Source: Thermococcus sp. LS1 (GTDB lineage Archaea > Methanobacteriota_B > Thermococci > Thermococcales > Thermococcaceae). From it: 64,000 nt of DNA. This document shows positions 9,207-16,587 of the stretch, one piece after another. The translations under genes were made by a program, and so were the position numbers. Numbering within the stretch: position 1 is the stretch's first letter; each line of letters opens with the position of its first letter. The DNA is taken from positions 62,001-126,000 of the forward strand of contig NZ_SNUJ01000002.1 of the NCBI RefSeq assembly GCF_012027395.1, given 5' to 3'. Below the pieces are notes generated by a model. The model saw only the letters and a list, made by a program, of their open reading frames with translations, searched no databases and was not told where the DNA came from.

Positions 9207-10532
9207 ATGAAGGACTTCAGGTACAGCAGGATATTTATCCTTGGTTTTGGCTTCTTTGGGATAAGTATCATCTGGGCTCTCTACAACGCCTACATACCGA
9301 TTTTCCTGCAGGACACGTTCCACCTCAGCAAGACTGTTACGGGCTTCATTATGACGATAGACAACCTATTCGCGGTTCTGCTCCTCCCGTTCCTTGGGGC
9401 TTTAAGCGACATGACACGCACCAAACTTGGAAGGAGGAAGCCTTACATTCTCCTCGGTGCACCTTCGGCCGCTCTTATGTTCGCGCTCATTCCCGTTGCC
9501 AGGGAATACGAAAGCCTTGCCCTCTTCATGGGAACTATTATATTCATGAACTTCTTCATGGCACTCTTCCGCTCGCCGGTCATAGCATTCATGCCGGACA
9601 TAACGCCGAGTGAAAAGCGAAGCCAGGCTAACGGAATAATCAACTTCATGGGCGGCCTCGGTGCCCTGCTCGCTTACTTCGGTGGTAAGGCCCTCTACGA
9701 TATGAACTACGCTTATCCCTTCTATCTTGGTGCGGCGATAATGCTCCTTGCCAACCTGCTCGTGGTCCTTCTCGTCCCTGAGCCCGAGGAGTACCGCGTC
9801 TCTGGGAAGAAGCTTGAGCTCAAGAAGCTTCTCAAGGAAACAACCAGAAAGAGCTTCGGCGAGTTAAAGGAGAACCTCAAGGACGTCTTCGCGAGTGAGG
9901 AAAGGAGCCTCTTTGCCATCCTTGTGGCGATATTCTTCTGGTTCATCGCCTTCAACTCCCTGGAGACCTTCTTCACGAGCTACGCCAAGTATCACCTTGG
10001 AATCGAGGAGAGCACCGGAGCCTTCATGCTGGGAGTTTTCTCGCTTAGCTTCATGGTATTTGCCATTCCCGCCGGTTTCATAGGTGGCCGCTTTGGAAGA
10101 AAGAGGACGATAACCCTTGGCCTTCTCATAGTCGTTGCTATAATGCTCTTAGCTTACCAGCTCGGTGAAAGTTCGAAGCCGGCCAGCAGCTCCCTCAACG
10201 ACCCGGTAGTGATGAGCTTCATGGGACTGTTCTTCGTCGGCGGCATAGGCTGGGCTATGGTCAACGTCAACTCCCTGCCGATGGTCGTCGACATGACCAC
10301 CGAAGAAAAGCTCGGTGGCTACACGGGTCTCTACTACTTCTTCAGCCAGGCCGCAAACCTCGTGGCACCGCCCCTCTCCGGAGCGTTCATAGACGTGGCT
10401 GGCTATAAAACGCTACTGCCCTTCGCGACGATGTTTTTCATACTGGCAATGATAGCCATGCAGTTCGTCAGGAGGGGAGACATCGTCAGGGAGAAGAGCA
10501 ACATCTACGACTACGTACCCGATATGGACTGA
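9207..10532 (+). CDS. MFS transporter (SLC45/GPH-like)
   Basis: A 441-residue 12-helix carrier. The first cytoplasmic loop carries GALSDMTRTKLGRRKPYILLG, the D-R/K-x-G-R-R-x-P pattern of SLC45/GPH-type sugar carriers, and the second half has GGRFGRKRTITLG. No domain is missing. I start at the ATG at 9207 (GGTGAT then 4 nt) instead of the GTG at 9198. It is divergent from the GDPD genes and followed by a second, related carrier. The substrate is probably a sugar or glycoside, possibly a glycerophosphodiester given the context, but the sequence does not decide this. Confidence 0.88.
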   Translation: MKDFRYSRIFILGFGFFGISIIWALYNAYIPIFLQDTFHLSKTVTGFIMTIDNLFAVLLLPFLGALSDMTRTKLGRRKPYILLGAPSAALMFALIPVAREYESLALFMGTIIFMNFFMALFRSPVIAFMPDITPSEKRSQANGIINFMGGLGALLAYFGGKALYDMNYAYPFYLGAAIMLLANLLVVLLVPEPEEYRVSGKKLELKKLLKETTRKSFGELKENLKDVFASEERSLFAILVAIFFWFIAFNSLETFFTSYAKYHLGIEESTGAFMLGVFSLSFMVFAIPAGFIGGRFGRKRTITLGLLIVVAIMLLAYQLGESSKPASSSLNDPVVMSFMGLFFVGGIGWAMVNVNSLPMVVDMTTEEKLGGYTGLYYFFSQAANLVAPPLSGAFIDVAGYKTLLPFATMFFILAMIAMQFVRRGDIVREKSNIYDYVPDMD

Positions 10533-10629
10533 GACCTTGTTCTATTCTTACTCCTTTTCTTAGTCCTTCGAACCGAAAATGTAAAAACTCCGTTTTAACA
10601 TAAAGGTGTCAAAATAAGGGGGTGAAACC

Positions 10630-11940
10630 ATGGACAGGAAAGGCTTCAGCTGGAGTGTTGTTCTTGGTCTGGCCCTGCTCGGATTCAGCAGGAGCGTCGG
10701 CTGGGCACTGAATAAGGGCCTCTCCTTCCCACTGCTTTCGAGCTACACACAATCGGCCTTTGTGAAAGGAACGATTTTGGCTTTCGAGGGTTTCATCGGT
10801 CTGTTCATCCCCGTTCTTCTCGGCTATTACAGCGATACGCTCAAATCAAGGCACGGAAGGAGAAGGCCGTTCATTATGGCGGGTGGTCTCCTGGCAGGAA
10901 TAGCTGCGTTGATGATCTACACTGCCTACGCCATGGGAGTTCCACTCTGGGGCTTTGCACTGACGCTGGGATTCTTCTACCTCTCGATGCACCTCTACAC
11001 GGCGCAGTATAGGGCTTTGATGCCCGACACCATCGAGAGCGGTCAGAGGGGTAAGGCCAGCGGGGTTATCACACTCCTCGAATGGGCCGGCAACCTCTTC
11101 CTCTTCGGCCTTGCCGGCTACCTCATAGCAAAGGCCGTGGCCGAAACTGGTGAGAGCGAAGGGATAAAGGCCCTTGCACAGACGCCCTACCTCAAGGTTC
11201 CATTCCTCGTTACGGCTTTCTTCCTCATAGGTGCGGCTCTCTTCGTTTACTTCATCGTTAAGGAGCCCGAAGCACCGGAGATTGAGGAGAACGAGAGCCT
11301 CAAGGATTACCTCAAGAGCATCGTCGAAAACCGTGACTTCCTCAAGTTCTACGCGGCCCAGACACTCTGGTGGATGAGCTTCGAGTTCATAGCGATTTTC
11401 CTCTACGGTATCTTGGCGTACATCCTCCACGGCTCGGCCAGCGAAGAGAACGTTAAAGCTGTGACCTCCCTCGGTCTCTATCTCATGGCACTCTTTAATG
11501 TCACTGTTCTGCTAGGTGCTCTCCCGGGAGGTCTCATCTACGACAAGCTCGGCAGGAGGCTCAGCATAATCCTTGGCGGCGTTATCTTTGCACTACCGCA
11601 GCTCTGGGGCTGGTTCATAACGAGCCAGACAGAGATAGTGATAGCCCTTGGAATAGCGGGAATCGGCTGGGGAATCCTGATGGCTGCATCCTACCCTGTC
11701 ATCGGCGATCTGCTTACCCACTATGAAAAAGAGGCCTTCACTGGCAGATACTACGGCTTCTTTGAGGCGACGCGCTCCCTTCCAGTGCTGCTGGCAGGAA
11801 TAGTCGGCGGTGCCATAGTTGACCTGGCCGGCGAGAACTACAGGATACTCTTCCCGATAGGCGCAATCCTTGTGCTCTTGGCCATGCCGATGATATGGCA
11901 CATGAAGAACCTCGAGGTCAGCAAAGCAGAATCAGAGTGA
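10630..11940 (+). CDS. MFS transporter (SLC45-like), second copy
   Basis: A 436-residue 12-helix carrier distantly related to the gene before it, with GYYSDTLKSRHGRRRPFIMAGG in the first cytoplasmic loop and GGLIYDKLGRRLSIILGG in the second half. The ATG at 10630 follows GGGGGTG. A 97-nt gap with AT-rich sequence separates it from the upstream carrier, so it may have its own promoter. The following hydrolase starts 10 nt after its stop and is likely co-transcribed. Transported compound unknown. Confidence 0.88.
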   Translation: MDRKGFSWSVVLGLALLGFSRSVGWALNKGLSFPLLSSYTQSAFVKGTILAFEGFIGLFIPVLLGYYSDTLKSRHGRRRPFIMAGGLLAGIAALMIYTAYAMGVPLWGFALTLGFFYLSMHLYTAQYRALMPDTIESGQRGKASGVITLLEWAGNLFLFGLAGYLIAKAVAETGESEGIKALAQTPYLKVPFLVTAFFLIGAALFVYFIVKEPEAPEIEENESLKDYLKSIVENRDFLKFYAAQTLWWMSFEFIAIFLYGILAYILHGSASEENVKAVTSLGLYLMALFNVTVLLGALPGGLIYDKLGRRLSIILGGVIFALPQLWGWFITSQTEIVIALGIAGIGWGILMAASYPVIGDLLTHYEKEAFTGRYYGFFEATRSLPVLLAGIVGGAIVDLAGENYRILFPIGAILVLLAMPMIWHMKNLEVSKAESE

Positions 11941-11949
11941 GGTGATAGC

Positions 11950-12816
11950 ATGGGCTGGCTGATTGGCCTTGGAGTTCTTATCTTTCTCTTTATTCTCTTC
12001 CTCGCATTCGTCGGTTACAAGATGATCAAGCCCCCAAGGCTGATTGAAGATTGGACGCCGAAGGATTTCGGCTTCGACTACGAAGACGTGACGATAGAGA
12101 CGCACGATGGCCTCAAGCTGAGCGGCTGGTGGATTGACAACGGGAGCGAGAAAACAGTGATTCCCCTCCACGGCTACACCGCGAGCAGATGGTACAGCCT
12201 CTACATGAAGCATACAGTTGAATTCCTGCTCAAGGAAGGCTACAACGTTCTGGTCTTTGACTTCCGCGCCCACGGGAAGAGCGAGGGCAAATACACGACA
12301 GTTGGCGATAAAGAGCTAATTGACGTTATCTCTGCAATAGACTGGCTGAAGAAGGAGCACCCGGGCAAGGCAGAGAAGATTGGCCTTATTGGCTTTTCGA
12401 TGGGTGCGATGGTAACGATAAGGGCCCTTGCAGAGGATGAGCGGGTCTGCTGCGGCGTGGCTGACTCCCCGCCTATGGACATGGACAAGACCGGAGCGAG
12501 AGGGCTCAAATACTTCGCAAAGCTCCCAGAGTGGTTCTACATCGTCGTCAAGCCGTTTACAAAGCTCTTCAGCGGCGGAAAGGAGCTGCATCCCATCGAG
12601 TACGCCGATAGAGTCAAAAAGCCCCTTCTGCTTATAGCAGGAGAGAAGGATCCACTCGTCACGGTCGAGGAGATTAGGGGGTTCTACGAGCGGAACAGGA
12701 AGATAAACCCAAACGTTGAGCTCTGGGTAACCGATGCTGCCCACGTCAGGACGCTCAAGTTATATCCCGAAGAATGGAGAGCGAAGGTCGGGGAGTTTCT
12801 GAGGAAGCATCTTTAA
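11950..12816 (+). CDS. Membrane-anchored alpha/beta hydrolase
   Basis: A 288-residue protein with an N-terminal hydrophobic helix (residues 2-24) followed by a serine hydrolase domain of the BAAT/DUF1749-like group. Visible features are the oxyanion strand VIPLHGYTASRW, the nucleophile elbow GFSMGAMV (Ser near residue 141), the acid in AGEKDPLVT and a late His in TDAAHVR. Together they form a complete Ser-Asp-His triad. It follows the MFS gene with a GGTGAT ribosome-binding site. Its substrate may be an ester or peptide of what the carriers import; that is unproven. Confidence 0.88.
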   Translation: MGWLIGLGVLIFLFILFLAFVGYKMIKPPRLIEDWTPKDFGFDYEDVTIETHDGLKLSGWWIDNGSEKTVIPLHGYTASRWYSLYMKHTVEFLLKEGYNVLVFDFRAHGKSEGKYTTVGDKELIDVISAIDWLKKEHPGKAEKIGLIGFSMGAMVTIRALAEDERVCCGVADSPPMDMDKTGARGLKYFAKLPEWFYIVVKPFTKLFSGGKELHPIEYADRVKKPLLLIAGEKDPLVTVEEIRGFYERNRKINPNVELWVTDAAHVRTLKLYPEEWRAKVGEFLRKHL

Positions 12817-12898
12817 CTTTCTCCCTTTCCTTTCACTCGGGTCAGTCCCTATACCCATTATATGCTTCGAGCAAAGAATTATATTGCATAGTACAGGC

Positions 12899-13690
12899 TT
12901 ACCAAGAGTTCTGAAATTCAGAGTAAATCTCACGGGCAATTTTTCTCCTTGGTCGCCTAAAGACGAGAACCTCAGAAACTCCCGAAACACCGTGCTCTGG
13001 TGGAGTTATTAATTCGGCATCCTTGAAGAAAATCTTTCCCAGGGCGAGCTGTGAAGCTAAGTCCCATGCCCTCAGCTCCATCTCCGTGACCTTCTCAAAG
13101 CCCGGCAGTCTGTAGTATCCCCTCTTCTCGATCCCCCTTCGAACATCGTATCCCTCGTGAAGTGAAACTAGCGTGTACTCTTCTGTTTTTGCCTCAACTA
13201 AAAAGTTCTTGTAGTTGGAGTGGTAGAGAAACCTGCTTATTCTGTCTGTTTCTTCGATAAAGAAAGTCCCATCCTCACTTAGAACAACGGCAACACCAGC
13301 GAACAATCTTACCACCTCAAACGGGTCAAAATGCGGCATTGTATGTCCCCAAAGAACGGCAACGTCGTGCTTGTCCACGAGAGTGGGAAGTGTCAAGACA
13401 TCCCCAGCAATCAGGTTGAGTTCTGGGTTTATACTGGCTATTTCAAGCCACTCTGTCACTCTTTTCAAATCCTCATCTCTTGCTTCCACAAGTGTCAATT
13501 TTGATGCAGAAAGAGCTTTGGCCACCGCCACACCCGCTATTCCAGTCCCCGCACAGAGGTCAAGGACGCTTGAAGCATTAACTTCCTGCCCTTCAAAAAA
13601 GCGGACTATTGAATGAAACCTCTGCACTGCCCTTACATCTTTTGGCTCCATCCACCATCTAAAGTGCCTGTAAAATTCTTTAAGCGACAT
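12899..13690 (-). CDS. Class I SAM-dependent methyltransferase
   Basis: A 263-residue Rossmann-fold methyltransferase: motif I is VLDLCAGTGIAGVAVAKAL near residues 42-60, an acidic residue ends the next strand (LTLVEARDED), and motif IV-like VAVLWGHTMPHFDPFE follows. The substrate is not evident; the N-terminal HFRWWMEPKDVRAVQRFHS segment resembles that of archaeal small-molecule methyltransferases. The ATG at 13690 follows GGTGG. It stands alone between convergent and divergent neighbours. Confidence 0.85.
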   Translation of the reverse strand: MSLKEFYRHFRWWMEPKDVRAVQRFHSIVRFFEGQEVNASSVLDLCAGTGIAGVAVAKALSASKLTLVEARDEDLKRVTEWLEIASINPELNLIAGDVLTLPTLVDKHDVAVLWGHTMPHFDPFEVVRLFAGVAVVLSEDGTFFIEETDRISRFLYHSNYKNFLVEAKTEEYTLVSLHEGYDVRRGIEKRGYYRLPGFEKVTEMELRAWDLASQLALGKIFFKDAELITPPEHGVSGVSEVLVFRRPRRKIAREIYSEFQNSW

Positions 13691-13810
13691 CAGACCACCA
13701 TAAAGTGCTGGGAGGTCGATTTTAAAACTTTTAAGGCCTCGGCTAACCCTCTTTTCCTCACCGCTCAGCGTGGCTAACGCTCGTCATCGGCCGAGAAGAG
13801 TTTGCCTCAA

Positions 13811-13820
13811 GGTTTAAAAA
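13811..13820 (+). promoter_or_regulatory. TATA box for the C/D box sRNA
   Basis: GGTTTAAAAA lies 25-30 nt before the GGGG that opens the terminal stem of the C/D box RNA at 13841. This is the normal TATA-to-start spacing in Thermococcales, so the RNA can begin right at its own stem. No ORF starts nearby on the plus strand, which supports a dedicated RNA promoter. Confidence 0.65.
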
Positions 13821-13840
13821 GAATCCGCCGAAGAAAAGCG

Positions 13841-13914
13841 GGGGATGAGGAGCGTTTACCGGTCTGAGACTGCGCTCCGCGCGGCACGTGATGACATCGG
13901 CACTGGCCGACCCC
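13841..13914 (+). ncRNA. C/D box small guide RNA (2'-O-methylation guide)
   Basis: All four boxes and both guides fit the archaeal layout. Terminal stem GGGG (13841-13844) with CCCC (13911-13914); box C ATGAGGA (13845-13851); a 12-nt guide GCGTTTACCGGT; box D' CTGA (13864-13867); a 20-nt D'-C' spacer containing the hairpin GCGC-TCC-GCGC; box C' GTGATGA (13888-13894); a 12-nt guide CATCGGCACTGG; box D CCGA (13907-13910). Both guides are exactly 12 nt. Box C has G where UGAUGA has its second U, and box D has C where CUGA has U, so the usual U-U pair is replaced by G-C. The N+5 rule predicts methylation of G in ACCGGUAAACGC (D' guide) and U in CCAGUGCCGAUG (D guide). Targets not identified. The gene ends against the tmk stop codon. 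Confidence 0.8.
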
Positions 13915-14532
13915 TTACTTCTTGAGGAGCTCGTGCTCGACCAGGGCCACGATGTCGTTGTGGATGTCTTCCACGCTTGCCAGTGCGTTCACTATCCTCA
14001 TCTCAGGAAATCTCTCCGCGAGCTTGAGGTAGTTCTCCCTGACCTTCTTCTGAAGCTCTGCTATCTTGTCGAACTCCGTCTTTATGCTTCTGCCGTTTAT
14101 GCGCTTCATGCTCTCCTTGACCGGCAAATCAAGCAGAATAACGAGGTCAGGCCTTACGGCAAAGCGGTTCAAGTCAATCAGCCACTCGAGGTCGAGACCG
14201 CGAGCCCACTGGTAGGCGAGTGAGGAGTAGAAGTAGCGGTCTGAAATAACAATCTTCCCTGTCTTGAGGGAGGGTTTTATCAGCTTGTGGACGTGTTCGG
14301 CCCTGTCGGCCGCGAAGAGGAGCGCCTCTGCTTCGTGGCTTATTCGAGCGCCATCTATTATACCTTCCTTACCACCCGTTAGGACGAGCCTCCTGATGAG
14401 CTTTCCAAAGGCAGTATCGGTCGGCTCTTTCGTCAGAACAACGTCGTAACCTTTCTTTTTGAACCACTCCGCCAGAAGCCTTGCTTGAGTTGATTTGCCT
14501 GCGCCATCGATGCCTTCAATGACAATAAACAT
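13915..14532 (-). CDS. tmk: Thymidylate kinase
   Basis: A 205-residue P-loop kinase converting dTMP to d[23 protein letters not shown] at the N-terminus is the Walker A loop, VVLTKEPTD holds the DRX-preceding region, and [19 protein letters not shown] is the conserved DRY/H dTMP-binding motif. Start: ATG at 14532 gives the normal MFIVIEG end; a GTG at 14538 two codons upstream has better spacing to GGGGTGAC. TATA-like CTTATACC lies near 14570-14576. It is convergent with the C/D sRNA, whose 3' stem ends one base from the tmk stop. Confidence 0.95.
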   Translation of the reverse strand: MFIVIEGIDGAGKSTQARLLAEWFKKKGYDVVLTKEPTDTAFGKLIRRLVLTGGKEGIIDGARISHEAEALLFAADRAEHVHKLIKPSLKTGKIVISDRYFYSSLAYQWARGLDLEWLIDLNRFAVRPDLVILLDLPVKESMKRINGRSIKTEFDKIAELQKKVRENYLKLAERFPEMRIVNALASVEDIHNDIVALVEHELLKK

Positions 14533-14640
14533 TCCCACAGGTGTCACCCCCAAAATGAACGGGAGAGGTATAAGGGACTCCCCTTTTAACGCTTTTCTCT
14601 TTGGATTTTTTGAAGGCTTTAAAAGGGGAGATAAAAAATC

Positions 14641-15348
14641 TCAAAGGTTCTTCTTCATGTGATCGAGGAGCTTCCACATGCTGCTGAACTCAAGCTCTTC
14701 TCCATCCCTGTAGAACTCGACGACACCTTCTGGCCTGAAGCGCAGTCCAAAGTCGTAGTCCCCCTTGTTCAGCTTGTGGAGGAAGACCTCCTTCGGTTTC
14801 GGCGGCAGATAACTCGTCATCATGTCGTTTATCAGCTCGACCTCGAAGCCGAAGTGGTCGCTTATCCTCGGGAAGAAGAGCACCGCGGGAGTGTTCATTG
14901 CATCTACGAGGGCTTTGCCCTTAACGCGGAAGTTGTAGTGCTTGAATATTTCGTGCAGGAAGTCGTCGAGAGCGTTGGGATAATAGACTGTCGCGCCAAT
15001 GTCGTTGGGCTGCGCCTCTATGAAGCTCTTGCTCTCGAGGATGGTCTTTATTTCTTCGCTGTCTATGCCGCTGACGTAAACCCTAACGCCGCCGTAGTAG
15101 TAGACGTAAGCCAGGGGAAGGCCCTTCCTGTGGGCAAAATCTTTGAGCGCTATGAGGGGAATGAGCCTGACGTCCATTATAGTCGAGCCGGTGCTGACTA
15201 TTCCGACCACCATTGCCCTTTTTCCGTAGCGGGAAATTGCTCTGCCGTCCCTTCCGACGATTATGGTCCCGTGGGATATCGTTCCTATGGCCCTTCCAAG
15301 AAGGGCAAGCTCCTCGGGGTTGAACCTCTGGGAGTAATACACTTCCAC
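14641..15348 (-). CDS. Phosphohexomutase-like protein lacking the catalytic serine loop
   Basis: A 235-residue protein resembling the first two domains of alpha-D-phosphohexomutases: IIVGRDGRAISRYGKRAMVV and STGSTIMDVRLIPLIAL match the domain 1 VGRDTR...STG..V.DVG.. pattern, and KALVDAMNTPAVLFFPRI matches the domain 2 K.V.D..NG.. strand. The TASHNP active-site serine loop expected between AYVYYYG and GVRVYVSG is absent, as are domains 3 and 4, so mutase activity is unlikely. I start at the GTG at 15348, behind GGTGG and 10 nt after the nucleotidyltransferase stop. It is probably a regulatory or structural partner of that enzyme. Confidence 0.75.
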   Translation of the reverse strand: MEVYYSQRFNPEELALLGRAIGTISHGTIIVGRDGRAISRYGKRAMVVGIVSTGSTIMDVRLIPLIALKDFAHRKGLPLAYVYYYGGVRVYVSGIDSEEIKTILESKSFIEAQPNDIGATVYYPNALDDFLHEIFKHYNFRVKGKALVDAMNTPAVLFFPRISDHFGFEVELINDMMTSYLPPKPKEVFLHKLNKGDYDFGLRFRPEGVVEFYRDGEELEFSSMWKLLDHMKKNL

Positions 15349-15358
15349 ATTCACCACC

Positions 15359-16444
15359 TCAGTCAGGCAGTATAATACTTTCCCTACCAATCCTCGACTC
15401 CACCCAAATCTTGACGTTGGAGCCGATCTTGCTGAAGTCCTCGATGAGCGTGTTATCGCCTATAACGCTTCCGGGCTGGATGATCACGCCCTTACCGATA
15501 TGAACGTTCTCGCCTATTATGGCTTCCTTAACTTCGGCGCCTTCATCTATAGTGACATTTGGAAATATCACCGAACGCTCTATTTTAACGTTTCTGCCGA
15601 TTTCCACGTCATCCCCGAGCAGGGCGAAGCCCCTTATCTCGGGCCTTCGGAGGGTGCACCTCTGCCCGGTAACCAGAGTGCCTCCATGCTCGAGGTTTCC
15701 CTTCAGGCTCTTCGTCCTTAGCCCGGGGAGCATCAGCCTTCCGTGGAAGACGTCCTCCGTCGCCTGCAGGTAGCTCGATGGCCTGCCCACATCGTTCCAG
15801 TACTCCCTGAAAGGAAATCCGTAGAGTGGCAAATCGTTTTCGAGCATCCGGGGGAAGAGGTCCTTTGAGAAGTCGAAGTTCTTTTCTTTTGGAACTAAGT
15901 CAAATGCCTCCGGCTCGAAGACGTAGATACCGGAGTTAACTAAATCGCTGAATGCTTCCTCAGGTTTCGGCTTCTCTTTGAATCGGAGGATTCTGCCGTT
16001 GTGGTCTATTATGGCTATGCCGTACTGCGTTGGGTCTTCAACTTTGGACAGTGCTATCGTCGTGAGGCCCTTTTTCCTGATGTGGTAGTCGTAGAGCGCC
16101 TTGAGGTCAAGGTTCATGAGCACGTCACTGGAAACGACGAAAAATGTCTTGTCTATGTGCTTGACCACCTTTTTTGTCGCACCTGCCGTCCCGAGCTTGA
16201 CGTTCTCGCCGTTGGAGTAGTGTATCTCAACCCCCCACTGGCTGCCATCACCGAAGTACTCCATGATGCGCTCCTTGAGGTAGCCAACGAGGATGTATAT
16301 CTCGTCGACTCCAGCTTTGATGAGGTTCTGAAGGGTATACTCCATCAGCGGCCTGTTGAAGAAGGGTACCATGGGCTTTGGTCTGTAGACTGTGAGCGGA
16401 AGTAGTCTCGTTCCCTTGCCCCCTGCCAGAATCACTGCCTTCAT
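15359..16444 (-). CDS. Sugar-phosphate nucleotidyltransferase with beta-helix domain
   Basis: A 361-residue protein. Residues 1-230 form a nucleotidyltransferase domain opening with MKAVILAGGKGTRLLPLT and RPKPMVPFFNRPLMEY; the C-terminal 120 residues show hexapeptide repeats of a left-handed beta-helix. It resembles mannose-1-phosphate guanylyltransferases and glucose-1-phosphate thymidylyltransferases, so it makes an NDP-sugar; the exact base and sugar cannot be read from sequence. The ATG at 16444 (not 16501) gives the canonical N-terminus. TATA-like AGTATATTAA near 16477-16486 serves it. A mutase-like gene follows 10 nt downstream. Confidence 0.88.
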   Translation of the reverse strand: MKAVILAGGKGTRLLPLTVYRPKPMVPFFNRPLMEYTLQNLIKAGVDEIYILVGYLKERIMEYFGDGSQWGVEIHYSNGENVKLGTAGATKKVVKHIDKTFFVVSSDVLMNLDLKALYDYHIRKKGLTTIALSKVEDPTQYGIAIIDHNGRILRFKEKPKPEEAFSDLVNSGIYVFEPEAFDLVPKEKNFDFSKDLFPRMLENDLPLYGFPFREYWNDVGRPSSYLQATEDVFHGRLMLPGLRTKSLKGNLEHGGTLVTGQRCTLRRPEIRGFALLGDDVEIGRNVKIERSVIFPNVTIDEGAEVKEAIIGENVHIGKGVIIQPGSVIGDNTLIEDFSKIGSNVKIWVESRIGRESIILPD

Positions 16445-16587
16445 TCCATGCACCGCTGGACTATATCGCCGGAAGTTAATATACTTTGCGCATGGGAACA
16501 TGACTGAACTTATAAATACACTGGGGGACGGGATTTACCAAACAAACTATTTTAATACATCGTTCAACTCTTTCTGGAGGCGATAAC

